Shown: positions 14,698 to 22,705 of the stretch, in pieces
How the letters are laid out: every line of letters begins with the position of its first letter
How positions within the stretch are numbered: position 1 is the first letter of the stretch
NCBI GenBank assembly: GCA_015709215.1
Contig: JACCQN010000033.1
Coordinates: 1 to 37,225 of the forward strand
Reading direction: 5' to 3'
DNA: 37,225 nt
Source of the DNA: Bacteroidales bacterium
GTDB taxonomy: Bacteria; Bacteroidota; Bacteroidia; Bacteroidales; F082
Position numbers and translations under genes: made by a program
Notes under the pieces: generated by a model
Told to the model about the DNA's origin: nothing
Databases searched by the model: none
Seen by the model: the letters and a program-made list of their open reading frames with translations, nothing else

Positions 14698-16755
14698 TTA
14701 CTTTTTAATGCGGATACGGGCGTCAACAGCAACCACCTGGCTTGAATTTCCCAGGAGTGGATTGATGTCCATTTCTGCTATTTCAGGTGCTGCCTGCAGC
14801 AAAGCCGATAAATGAATGATAATCTGTTGAAGAGCCTCCTCGTTAACACCTTCCTGACCCCTTATTCCTTTTAGGATAGGATAACTTTTTATAGACTGAA
14901 TCATATTTACTGCTTCTTTTTCGCTGATGGGGATCAATCCTGAAGCTACGTCTTTCAACACCTCAATGAAAATACCTCCCAGTCCAAAAAACACCAGATG
15001 TCCAAATTTATCTTCCCGCGTGGCGCCGGCAAATAGTTCAGTTCCCTTTAGCATTGGCTGCATTAGGATAGCTGTCGTTTCCGGGATTTGTTTCATACGG
15101 TTAAACTCTGCTGTAACTTTTTCGGGGCTATCGATGTTAAGCACAACACCACCGACATCAGATTTATGCACAGGCCCTACTACTTTCATTACCAGTGGAT
15201 AACCGAGTTTTTCTGCGGCATTAAGAGCATCTTCCGGACAGTTTACAACAGCTTCACCAGCACGTGTAATTCCGGCTGCATCCAGCAGCTGACTCACATT
15301 TTCCGGATTGAGGTACCCATCGCTCGAATCATTGATTACCTTACGTATTGCTATATGGTCAATTTCAACATTATCTAACAGATCTTCAGAAGGTTTAGGT
15401 GTTTGATATACTTTGGCTAATGTGCGTCCTAGATTAACTTCATCTGGAAAGTTGACGTGTCCTTTATTGAGGAAAAACTCAACTTCCTTTGCAGCTGTGA
15501 GGGTAGAGGGAAGAACCGGAAATAAGGGCTTGGTAATTTCCTTCATTTTGCGATCCAGTACCTCATACACATCGAAAATCTCAAAAAGGCCTGGTGTTCC
15601 AAAAATAACAATCATCGCATCAATATGATCAAAATCCTGATCGCATGCTGTAATTATTTTTCCAAGTTGCCCGGCTGTTCCTGTAGCCAGAAAATCGATG
15701 GGGTTATTAACTGAGGAACCAGCGAAAAGCTGCTCTTTAAGGTTTTCTGCTGCATTCCCTTTTATTGCAGGGACTTCAAGTCCGTTATTGGAGAGCGCAT
15801 CAGTGAGCATAACGGCTGGCCCGCCGGCATGGGTAATGATTGCGATACGTTTGCCTTTAAGCTCCGGATGCATAAAAATACCTGCAACAGTAATCAGTTC
15901 TTCGCGGCTGTGACAACGCACAATTCCCGCTTTTCGGAATAAGGCTTCAACAGCTGTATCAGAACTGGCCAGTGCTCCGGTATGTGATGATGCAGCGCGG
16001 CTTCCGGCTTCGCTTCCACCAGCTTTGATGGCAGCAATGCGACAGCCTTTGCTGATCAGTGAGCGTGCGTGTTTAAGTAGTTTTGCAGGTTTGTCTATAT
16101 TTTCGATATACAACAGTTTCACAGTGCTGTCTTTTTTTGCATCGAAGCTTTCGTCCATGTATTGAAGGATTTCTTCAACGCCCATCTGTGCTGAATTTCC
16201 AACGCTAAAAACATTCGAAAAACGAAGACCGTTCGGGATACCTGCTTCCATTATAAAACATGCCGTAGCACCTGATCCTGAGATAAAATCGCAGCCTTTT
16301 GGATCAAGTTTTGGGATGGGTTTTGTGAAAATGCTATGGTGTTGCGGAGTTAGTATTCCAACACAATTAGGCCCTATCAATGCTCCGTTTACGTTGTTTA
16401 TACTTTGTACAATCCGTTCTTCCAAAATTTTACCTTCTGCACTTTCCTCGCTAAATCCGGCTGAAAGTATGATAAATGCCCTTGTATTATTGTATGCAAT
16501 TAGAGCATCTACCAGATCAGGAACAAAGCGTGCTGCAATGGCAATTATTGCCAGATCAGCTTTAGGCATGCTTTTGTTGTCAGCATAACTTATAATTCCC
16601 TGAATGCTTGTCTCTTTGGGATTCATTACATAAAGTTTACCTGAAAAACCTCCATCGATAAGGTTTTTCAAAACTTTTCCGCCTGGCTTGTTGATATCAT
16701 TGGAAGCACCAACAACTACTATACTTTCAGGGTGTGTTAAGGCTTTATTAATCAT
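14698..16755 (-). CDS. ADP-forming acetate/acyl-CoA synthetase, fused alpha-beta
   Basis: Converts acyl-CoA + ADP + Pi to acid + CoA + ATP, conserving energy by substrate-level phosphorylation. 685 residues with both halves in one chain. N-terminal CoA-binding domain (about 5-130, VVVGASNDINKPGG); succinyl-CoA-ligase-like domain carrying the phospho-His258 in AASSHTGALASSD; then a C-terminal ATP-grasp domain (about 465-685) with GYPLVMKVVGPVHKSDVGGV and MQPMLKGTELFAGATRED-like segments and the final EMDINPLLG. All expected parts are present. Acyl-CoA from the nearby Vor-type oxidoreductase is a natural substrate; acetyl-CoA is equally possible. A -7 box lies 38 bases upstream, and the small membrane protein gene follows at 7 bases. 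Protein lysine acetyltransferases share part of this layout but carry a GNAT domain, absent here. Confidence 0.93.
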   Translation of the reverse strand: MINKALTHPESIVVVGASNDINKPGGKVLKNLIDGGFSGKLYVMNPKETSIQGIISYADNKSMPKADLAIIAIAARFVPDLVDALIAYNNTRAFIILSAGFSEESAEGKILEERIVQSINNVNGALIGPNCVGILTPQHHSIFTKPIPKLDPKGCDFISGSGATACFIMEAGIPNGLRFSNVFSVGNSAQMGVEEILQYMDESFDAKKDSTVKLLYIENIDKPAKLLKHARSLISKGCRIAAIKAGGSEAGSRAASSHTGALASSDTAVEALFRKAGIVRCHSREELITVAGIFMHPELKGKRIAIITHAGGPAVMLTDALSNNGLEVPAIKGNAAENLKEQLFAGSSVNNPIDFLATGTAGQLGKIITACDQDFDHIDAMIVIFGTPGLFEIFDVYEVLDRKMKEITKPLFPVLPSTLTAAKEVEFFLNKGHVNFPDEVNLGRTLAKVYQTPKPSEDLLDNVEIDHIAIRKVINDSSDGYLNPENVSQLLDAAGITRAGEAVVNCPEDALNAAEKLGYPLVMKVVGPVHKSDVGGVVLNIDSPEKVTAEFNRMKQIPETTAILMQPMLKGTELFAGATREDKFGHLVFFGLGGIFIEVLKDVASGLIPISEKEAVNMIQSIKSYPILKGIRGQEGVNEEALQQIIIHLSALLQAAPEIAEMDINPLLGNSSQVVAVDARIRIKK

Positions 16756-16792
16756 GCGTGTACTGTTGTTTATAAATTAACAATAGAATGCG

Positions 16793-16800
16793 CAAAAGTA
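16793..16800 (-). promoter_or_regulatory. -7 box of the acyl-CoA synthetase operon
   Basis: Minus strand TACTTTTG, an exact TAnnTTTG match, 37 bases before the ATG. No clear TTTG at -33. Confidence 0.5.
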
Positions 16801-16849
16801 ATCAATTGAGGGAGAAATCTTGTATTGAGGCTGGTATTTAGAATGAATA

Positions 16850-16882
16850 CAAAAAGGCAGATTGCGGAAGCAGCCTGCCTTT
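16850..16882 (-). terminator. Intrinsic terminator of the FakA-FakB fusion gene
   Basis: Minus strand: AAAGGCAG (16882-16875), 14-base loop, CTGCCTTT (16860-16853), running into a T-run (16855-16851). Lies 21 bases after the stop codon and just upstream of the acyl-CoA synthetase promoter. Confidence 0.8.
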
Positions 16883-16903
16883 AAAAATTTTCTAATTAAA
16901 ATG

Positions 16904-18697
16904 TCAGGCCAACATTACGGACAGAGCAACCACTCCGGGGCCGACATTTGTAACCAACACAGGGGAGGCTTCCTGGATAAAGACAGGTTCTTGTCCGCCA
17001 GTGAGTTCTTTCATTTGTTCGGCATACCATTGTGCAGTTTCCGGATTGTCGGCATGCGAGATTGCATAGCCCCAGATTTTTTTGTTGCCAACAAAGCGTT
17101 TCATCTCTTCCATTATTATTTTCTGGCTGGATTTTTCTGATATCGGTTTGCCAAAGACTTCAGTTTTTCCGTGATTTTTAACTTCAACAATAGGCTTAAT
17201 TCCTAAAAGTTTTCCCAATAGTCCTTTAGAATAGCTTACACGGCCACTTTTTACCATATATTTCATAGAACGTGAGCTAACTAAAATCCTGGTATTATCA
17301 GACCATTTTGGGATGGATTGAACAATCTCGTCATGAGCCAGGCCGCTTTCGATAGCTTTTGCAGTGCGTAACACAATAAGACCCAGTGCGCTGGAAATTT
17401 TTTTACTGTCGATTACATCAATCTTTTTGCCCGATTCATTTTTGATTTTTTGGGCAGCGTTAGAACTGTTTTGCCAGGTTCCGCTCATGCCCGAGCTAAT
17501 GTGCGCACTAATGATGCTTTTATAATGTGTTGACAAGTAATTGTACCGATTCACAAATTCGCTAAAAGCAGGTTGTGCAGTAGATGGATAGATATCTGAA
17601 GTACGAAGTTTTTCAAAAAACTGCTGCGGCTGAATAGTGATGCGGTCCAGAAAAAAATCCTGTCCAAAATGTACCGTAAGCGGCAAAACCTGAATCTGAT
17701 ATTTCTCGATCAATTCCATCGGTAGATCACAGGTAGAGTCGGTGACCAGACCAATATCAGATTTTCGGTTACTGGCAATATCGTTTTGCATAACCATATC
17801 ATCTACCTTTTTGTAGGTAATGGTGCCTAGTGGTGCAATTTTCTGAAAAAGTGCCCAAGGTTCATCTGTATGGATATGGATACGCATTTTTTTATCCGAA
17901 CCGGCGATAACCATCGAATCACCAAAAGGCTTCATGAGTGTAATAAAATCGCTACGATTCAGGTTGGTTCCTGTCATCAATGCTTCTGTGCAGTAACGAA
18001 AATTTACATCTTCGTGATCAATAGCGTCAATAGCCTCAGCAATTTCAATTTTATGATCTTCAAAATTAACAGCAATTTGTCCGTTTTTGAAGTAATTGAA
18101 CATACCTTCCAGGAAAATAACAAAGCCTTTTGCACCAGCATCTACTACGTTATGTTTAGCAAGTATTGGCAGGTTTTCGGTTGTCATTTTCAACGATTCC
18201 ATTGCTTTTTTGAGGCCGTCAAGAAGTAGCCTCAAAAAATCGTCGAATTTGTCTTTAAACTGATAAATGTATTCGGCCCAGTCTTTGATCACAGAGATCA
18301 TTGTGCCTTCTATGGGATTAGCAATGGCCTCATAAGCATAGCGAACTGCATTTTTCATGTATTCGGCGAAAGCACTTACCGTGAGCGTTTGTTCTTCTTT
18401 GATTTCGTTGCTGAATCCATAAAGAAACTGCGCAAAAATAATCCCGGAATTTCCGCGGGCACCCATCAATGCAGCATCAGCAAGTGCATCTGCGGTGATT
18501 TTGAGATTAGGGTGGGGTTGAGCAGTATTAGCTATACTCCGCATGGTTGAGGCCAGATTGGTTCCCGTATCAGCATCCGCTACAGGGAATACATTGATTT
18601 TGTTGAGCAACTTCTGGTTTTCAAAAATACGCTGAGCTCCGGCCATGAAACTGTGATACAGCTGTAAACCGTTTATTTCAGTGATTTTAGTTTCCAA
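16904..18697 (-). CDS. DAK2 (FakA-type kinase) fused to DegV (FakB-type fatty acid carrier)
   Basis: 597 residues in three parts. Residues 1-205: DhaL/DAK2 kinase domain with the Mg-ATP motif NVFPVADADTGTNL (Asp41, Asp43, Asn47) and GARGNSG at 79-85. Residues about 232-305: the FakA middle domain (FRYCTEALM, FGDSMVIAGSDKKMRIHIHTDEP). Residues about 314-597: a DegV/EDD fatty-acid-binding domain (IGLVTDSTCDLP, YPSTAQPAFSEF, SSGMSGTWQNS, and NVGPGVVALSV at the C-terminus). In Firmicutes FakA phosphorylates fatty acids bound to a separate FakB, feeding phospholipid synthesis; here kinase and carrier are one chain, and the usual FakA C-terminal domain seems replaced by the carrier. Stands alone between a palindrome-bearing leader and a terminator. 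Such fusions are probably not unique to this genome; activity is inferred. Confidence 0.9.
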   Translation of the reverse strand: METKITEINGLQLYHSFMAGAQRIFENQKLLNKINVFPVADADTGTNLASTMRSIANTAQPHPNLKITADALADAALMGARGNSGIIFAQFLYGFSNEIKEEQTLTVSAFAEYMKNAVRYAYEAIANPIEGTMISVIKDWAEYIYQFKDKFDDFLRLLLDGLKKAMESLKMTTENLPILAKHNVVDAGAKGFVIFLEGMFNYFKNGQIAVNFEDHKIEIAEAIDAIDHEDVNFRYCTEALMTGTNLNRSDFITLMKPFGDSMVIAGSDKKMRIHIHTDEPWALFQKIAPLGTITYKKVDDMVMQNDIASNRKSDIGLVTDSTCDLPMELIEKYQIQVLPLTVHFGQDFFLDRITIQPQQFFEKLRTSDIYPSTAQPAFSEFVNRYNYLSTHYKSIISAHISSGMSGTWQNSSNAAQKIKNESGKKIDVIDSKKISSALGLIVLRTAKAIESGLAHDEIVQSIPKWSDNTRILVSSRSMKYMVKSGRVSYSKGLLGKLLGIKPIVEVKNHGKTEVFGKPISEKSSQKIIMEEMKRFVGNKKIWGYAISHADNPETAQWYAEQMKELTGGQEPVFIQEASPVLVTNVGPGVVALSVMLA

Positions 18698-18740
18698 TGT
18701 TTAAGGTTTTTGTGAATACTTTTGCCTTATAATTATCTGA

Positions 18741-18752
18741 TATTGATCAATA
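18741..18752. promoter_or_regulatory. Perfect 12-base palindrome in the leader of the FakA-FakB gene
   Basis: TATTGATCAATA is a perfect inverted repeat located between the -7 box (18801-18808) and the start codon at 18697. It could be an operator for a dimeric repressor; the regulator is unknown, and in AT-rich DNA such palindromes also arise by chance. Confidence 0.3.
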
Positions 18753-18800
18753 CAACATTAAAATCGAAAATAATTATTCAATTGATGACATTTTGTGCGA

Positions 18801-18808
18801 CAAAGATA
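18801..18808 (-). promoter_or_regulatory. -7 box of the FakA-FakB gene
   Basis: Minus strand TATCTTTG, an exact match, about 103 bases before the ATG. Implies an untranslated leader near 95 bases. Confidence 0.5.
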
Positions 18809-18879
18809 ATAAAAGATTGATTATTGATAGTATTTGGTTTTTTGAAATTAGTTTAAAATTGAAAACAAATTCAAACGCC

Positions 18880-18923
18880 GTTGAATATCAGTGTGTTATA
18901 TGTTGAATATCAGTGTATTATAG
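18880..18923. repeat. Tandem 22-base repeat, two copies
   Basis: Two head-to-tail copies: GTTGAATATCAGTGTGTTAT followed by AT at 18880-18901, and 18902-18923 differing at two positions. A third, diverged copy lies at 37171-37192 near the right edge. All are intergenic. Likely part of a dispersed intergenic repeat family. Confidence 0.6.
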
Positions 18924-19087
18924 AGGTGCTCCTGGAATTTTATGAAAAATTGTGAAACTGATAAATAGTTGTGAATCAATAAAATGAGTACCTGGCTGGT
19001 GTTGATTTGATTTTTCATTCCTATGTGAATTTTACCAATCATAGTACTTAAAATACAGACATACAGTTTATTGCCTATATTGATAAA

Positions 19088-19861
19088 CTATCGCCGGTTC
19101 TGCCTTTGGCGCAGGGCTTCAAAAAGCACAATCGCCGTGCTTACCGAAACATTCAGAGAATCAGTGATACCATGCATGGGAATTATTAGGTTTTGATCAG
19201 CAGCGTCGATCCACTGCTTGGATAAACCAGTTGATTCCGTTCCCGCCACAATGGCTGATGGCATGGTAAAACTAGCATCAAGGTAGTTGATGGAAGCTTC
19301 CAGATAAGTTGCAAAAATCTGAATCTTTTTAGATTTGAGCCAATGGATGGCATCATTGCTGCTGCATGCAACAACCGGCACACTAAACACACAACCCAGA
19401 CTAGAGCGTATGGTATTTGGGTTGTAGATATCTGTTAGCGGATCACATACCAAAATGGCATCGGCTCCGGCTGCATCTGCGGTACGCAAAATTGCTCCGA
19501 GATTGCCGGGCTTTTCAACGGCCTCCAGCACAATAATCAAAGGGTTTTGAGATAATTGCAGCTTTTCCAAACTGGTTTCCGGAGGAAAAGAAACTGCCAA
19601 TAAACCATCACTTTCACTCCGGTAAGCAATTTTTTCAAAAACTTCTTTGCTAACAGCTATCCGGTTTTTTGTTAGCCATTTGGGTATGTCAGGACAGAGA
19701 TCGGGACAATAGTATAATGTTTCAATTATTACGTTGAAGGCAATTGCACGTTCAATTTCGCGACGACCCTCAATCAAGATACGGTTTGTTTTGCGACGCT
19801 CCGACGATTTCTGAAGGCGAACCAGTGCTTTTATCTGAGGATTGGTTTTGCTGGTAATCAT
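19088..19861 (-). CDS. TrmH/SpoU-family RNA methyltransferase
   Basis: SAM-dependent 2'-O-ribose methyltransferase of tRNA or rRNA (SPOUT fold with trefoil knot). 257 residues. The N-terminal substrate-binding part (about 1-95) holds ILIEGRREIERA; catalytic part motif 1 is EKPGNLGAILRTADA (about 114-128, with the Asn and Arg of the family), motif 2 IVAGTESTGLS, motif 3 IPMHGITDSLNVSVSTAIVLFEALRQR (partly quoted) at the C-terminus. Its exact target nucleotide is not readable. Start overlaps the stop of the saccharopine dehydrogenase-like gene by 4 bases (ATGA), so it is the last gene of a three-gene coupled operon. Confidence 0.93.
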   Translation of the reverse strand: MITSKTNPQIKALVRLQKSSERRKTNRILIEGRREIERAIAFNVIIETLYYCPDLCPDIPKWLTKNRIAVSKEVFEKIAYRSESDGLLAVSFPPETSLEKLQLSQNPLIIVLEAVEKPGNLGAILRTADAAGADAILVCDPLTDIYNPNTIRSSLGCVFSVPVVACSSNDAIHWLKSKKIQIFATYLEASINYLDASFTMPSAIVAGTESTGLSKQWIDAADQNLIIPMHGITDSLNVSVSTAIVLFEALRQRQNRR

Positions 19862-21009
19862 GTTAGTAATTGAATACTTTCTTCATAAAATATTCCGCGC
19901 AAGCTTAACTTTTCCAGCATGAAACGCACTGCTTTTTCTGATTGCCCGATAGTTTCAGGAAAATGGATACCGGGTTTATTCCAAAGCCCGGCGTGGATCA
20001 GGCGCAACGCAGAAGTTGCGGCATAGCCTGTTGTGCGGGCCATGGAGTGGGTTTCACTTTCAGAATCATACTGGTCAAAAAGCTCATAGGTATAGCGCAT
20101 CAGGCCTTTTTGAGCGTGAATGCCTTCAACGATAATTCGCATTACCGTAAAATCAGCCTCTCCGGCCTGTAGCAGCCAATTTTTAAAGAGAACTTGCTGT
20201 GTCAAGCTGAGCGGAGATCGTCCGGCAGGATCATCTTCTATTGGCTTATCACTCAAAAAACCGCTATCGCGCAACAACTTTACTTTTGCAGCATGGCCGG
20301 GGTAGCGCAGGGTTTTTTCGGCCATGAAATCAGCCTTTAAAGAAGTGATGAGTGATCTGAGTCCATCGCTATTGAAAGCTTCTAATGTTCCAATACCTTC
20401 AAAATGAAGCTGTTCTATATCAGTAAGCGCAGGCTTTTCAACTAATCTTCCATACTCAATCAGTCGCGCCGGTCGAGTATATTCTTCAATAACGTCAGCA
20501 GGAGAAAAAACAGCTTTGTATTCCCATGGTTGTGTTCGCTCGGAGGGAAGCCCGCCCACATAAATAAGGATGTTATTGATCTTATCGAGTTGTTCACTGG
20601 CATAACCACACAACAAATGACTCATTCCAGGCGCAACGCCCATATCGCAGATTACACAGCTGCCATATTGTATAGCTGATTCGTTAAGTGCGAGCGGATT
20701 TTCGGGATAAAAGGCAATATCAACAACAGGTTTTCCTTTTCGGATTAGCTTTTTTAATACTTCGAAACCCATTGCTCCGGGAACAGCGTTGATATAATAC
20801 TCAAAACCTGAGCACCAATCGTCATCTGGATTAAATTGCGTTAAATCGTGATTATAAGTGTTGATATTAAATGATTTAGCTAATAACAAACGATCAGGAT
20901 TGATATCGGCAATACTTACTTCAAACTCATGGTCTTTTATCAGATCTTTTGCCATTGGTAAGCCGACAAGTCCGGCTCCCATTACAAGTACTTTAGGTTT
21001 TACTGTCAT
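19858..21009 (-). CDS. Saccharopine dehydrogenase-like oxidoreductase
   Basis: NAD(P)-dependent oxidoreductase of the saccharopine dehydrogenase/LYS9 superfamily, 383 residues. Rossmann motif VMGAGLVGLP with Gly11, Gly13 and Gly16, then SIADIN (about 33-38) at the second strand acidic position; VPGAMGFEVLKKLI near 74-88; DMGVAPGMSHLLCGYA near 142-157; a large C-terminal substrate domain with GGLPSERTQPWEYKAVFSPADVI (partly quoted) and late MARTTGYAATSALRLI. The real substrate is uncertain: bacterial members act in lysine catabolism, in polyamine routes or on unknown substrates. Its start overlaps the stop of the EamA exporter gene by 4 bases and its end overlaps the methyltransferase start by 4 bases. 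No lysine pathway genes are nearby. Confidence 0.88.
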   Translation of the reverse strand: MTVKPKVLVMGAGLVGLPMAKDLIKDHEFEVSIADINPDRLLLAKSFNINTYNHDLTQFNPDDDWCSGFEYYINAVPGAMGFEVLKKLIRKGKPVVDIAFYPENPLALNESAIQYGSCVICDMGVAPGMSHLLCGYASEQLDKINNILIYVGGLPSERTQPWEYKAVFSPADVIEEYTRPARLIEYGRLVEKPALTDIEQLHFEGIGTLEAFNSDGLRSLITSLKADFMAEKTLRYPGHAAKVKLLRDSGFLSDKPIEDDPAGRSPLSLTQQVLFKNWLLQAGEADFTVMRIIVEGIHAQKGLMRYTYELFDQYDSESETHSMARTTGYAATSALRLIHAGLWNKPGIHFPETIGQSEKAVRFMLEKLSLRGIFYEESIQLLT

Positions 21010-21908
21010 ATGGATGATTTTTTGCCACGAAACCTGATGCGTTGGCTCAATAAAACGCCAGCCACCACAAGCAATATTCCGAGTATTTTGTCAAAGGTAA
21101 GATTTTCTCCCCAAAGCAAAAAGCTGAAAAAAGCCGTAAAAACCGGGATAGTATTGGTATAACTGTTGGCATATGCAATCCCTAGTTTTTCAACACCATA
21201 TGTAAAAGTAACAAAAGCCAGTGAGCTGGCAAACACACCTAAAAGAATTAAGGGGATAATCCATTCAGTGCTAAATACAATTGCGCTTAAACCTGCAGAT
21301 TCCAGCCCAAAGACTACAGGGATGAAATAAAAAATTCCAATAAGATTTTGAATAAAAACGATTTGAATAGGGCCATAGGAAAATGTCAGCTTTTTGAGTA
21401 ATACACCATATATTATAGCAGCAACAACAGCCATAAACAAAAATGCCAGCCCTGTTACCGAAGCAGTTATGCCTGATTTGCGTTCGATAAGCATGATCAG
21501 CACGCCTGCAAATGAAATAAATAAGCCCAAAATGTTAATGGTTTTGATTCGTTCGCGCAGAAATAGAAAGGCAAAAACCGGCGTAAAAACCGGAATAGTT
21601 GCAATAATGGCAGCACTGATAGTTGGCGATACCAAATTGAGTCCAAAGCTTTCGCCGATAAAGTAAAGGAAAGGATTGAAAAATGAAACTCCCAACAAAA
21701 GAGGCCAGTGAGACTTTTTAAACCTGAAACTTTTCCGTCTTAATTTGATAATAACAGCCAAAAACGGAACGGAAATGATTAATCTGAACCAAATAGTTGT
21801 GGCAGGTTGTAGAAATTCAAAAACTTGTTTCGACCAGATATAGGAAATACCCCAAATCAACATGGCAAGGAGGGAAAAAAAATGGGGTTTGAGTTTTTTT
21901 TGATTCAC
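21006..21908 (-). CDS. EamA-family (DMT superfamily) transporter
   Basis: Inner-membrane drug/metabolite transporter, 300 residues with about ten hydrophobic helices in two EamA halves (about 8-140 and 150-290). Typical segments: LLAMLIWGISYIWSKQV near the N-terminus, ATIPVFTPVFAFLFLRERI at the end of the first half and TNTIPVFTAFFSFLLWGENL at the matching point of the second, showing the internal duplication. The positively charged tail ends in RFRGKKSSI. Substrate unknown; members export amino acids and other metabolites. First gene of a coupled three-gene operon and divergent from a MarR regulator 77 bases away, which may control it. A -7 box lies 19 bases upstream. Confidence 0.93.
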   Translation of the reverse strand: MNQKKLKPHFFSLLAMLIWGISYIWSKQVFEFLQPATTIWFRLIISVPFLAVIIKLRRKSFRFKKSHWPLLLGVSFFNPFLYFIGESFGLNLVSPTISAAIIATIPVFTPVFAFLFLRERIKTINILGLFISFAGVLIMLIERKSGITASVTGLAFLFMAVVAAIIYGVLLKKLTFSYGPIQIVFIQNLIGIFYFIPVVFGLESAGLSAIVFSTEWIIPLILLGVFASSLAFVTFTYGVEKLGIAYANSYTNTIPVFTAFFSFLLWGENLTFDKILGILLVVAGVLLSQRIRFRGKKSSI

Positions 21909-21926
21909 TTTTTATAAAATGAGGTG

Positions 21927-21934
21927 CAAATGTA
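21927..21934 (-). promoter_or_regulatory. -7 box of the EamA operon
   Basis: Minus strand TACATTTG, an exact match, 18 bases before the EamA ATG. Shares the 77-base intergenic region with the divergent MarR gene. Confidence 0.5.
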
Positions 21935-21968
21935 GCTGAATTTTATTTTCTTTGTTGCTTCATTTACG

Positions 21969-21978
21969 TTGCATACAA
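21969..21978. promoter_or_regulatory. Possible MarR operator
   Basis: TTGCATACAA, a short inverted repeat (TTG/CAA arms with a near-palindromic core) in the divergent region, 7 bases before the MarR ATG. It fits the usual autoregulatory position of MarR sites but the arms are short. Confidence 0.25.
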
Positions 21979-21985
21979 ACGAGTC

Positions 21986-22462
21986 ATGAGTGATTTTACC
22001 GATGTACTAATTAATCTCCGGAAAATTGTTCGATCAATTAATTTGGAGTCAAAACGTATTCAGAAGGAATTTGGGATCAGCATTCCACAGTTGCTTTGCT
22101 TGCATTATCTGGCTTCCAATCCTGGTTATCAATCTACTATCAGCGGAATTGCTGCCTATCTCAACCTCAATCTGAGTACTGTAACCGGCATTGTAAGTCG
22201 GTTAGAGAAAAAGCATCTTGTGGCGCGACTGCCAAAATCAGGAGATAAACGAATTACTGTGGTAAGTCTCACTTCCTCAGGAAAAAAGCTTCTTGATCAG
22301 TCTCCCGAATTGATGCATCAACAATTATCACACAAACTGGCAGCTTTACCGGAAGAAGAGATTAAATTGCTTAAAGAATCACTTGGCTTGCTGGTTCATT
22401 GCTTTAATATCAATGACGAGCCTGCTTCACCCATGATTACAATTGATGACTTTCAATATTGA
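21986..22462 (+). CDS. MarR-family transcriptional regulator
   Basis: 158 residues, winged helix-turn-helix. N-terminal dimerisation helix (about 5-30), HTH about 50-90 with ISGIAAYLNLNLSTVTGIVSRL, then the wing with KSGDKRITVVSLTSSGKKLL at about 92-112, all diagnostic of MarR. C-terminal helices follow and an acidic tail. It is divergent from the EamA exporter gene, the usual layout for a MarR repressor of an efflux gene; it could also be autoregulated. Ligand not readable. The ATG at 21986 follows a purine-poor leader; no strong ribosome-binding site is seen, as is common in this phylum. Confidence 0.93.
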   Translation: MSDFTDVLINLRKIVRSINLESKRIQKEFGISIPQLLCLHYLASNPGYQSTISGIAAYLNLNLSTVTGIVSRLEKKHLVARLPKSGDKRITVVSLTSSGKKLLDQSPELMHQQLSHKLAALPEEEIKLLKESLGLLVHCFNINDEPASPMITIDDFQY

Positions 22463-22624
22463 GCTTGAGTAGGGCAAATCTATTTTTTAGTTTGAATAGA
22501 AATTATAATCTTTCCTTTTTTATTTCATTAATTTACTTTTCTTGCTTATTTTTTTTATTATATGCTTAAAGCATTATAAAAGAATAGGTTAACTCTAAGT
22601 TATTTTAAAGTTTCAGGAAAACAA

Positions 22625-22656
22625 TTTGGTACTTTCATGGAATTGTTATATTTTTG
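22625..22656 (+). promoter_or_regulatory. Promoter of the symporter-GNAT-racemase operon
   Basis: TTTG (22625-22628), 20-base spacer, TATTTTTG (22649-22656): both elements match the Bacteroidota consensus at the expected distance. Predicted leader about 43 bases to the ATG at 22706. The best promoter of the window. Confidence 0.7.
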
Positions 22657-22705
22657 TTTCTGTACAAACTAACTTTCCTATTCACTTAAAATTTAGAACC
22701 CTTAG

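Larger units (their letters stand above)
18698..19087. other. 390-base intergenic stretch
   Basis: Holds, from left to right, the leader and promoter of the FakA-FakB gene (palindrome 18741-18752, -7 box 18801-18808), a tandem 22-base repeat (18880-18923), and an AT-rich stretch (18924-19087) downstream of the methyltransferase gene in which I see no gene, tRNA or clear terminator. Confidence 0.7.

Noticed and set aside
17870-18229. 119-codon plus-strand frame opposite the DAK2-DegV gene
   Set aside because: Antisense to a full-length conserved protein; composition is that of a shadow frame.
19858-21009. Lysine degradation gene (lysine-ketoglutarate reductase/saccharopine dehydrogenase)
   Set aside because: Only the superfamily fold is evident; no partner genes of lysine catabolism lie nearby, so the specific role is not supported.
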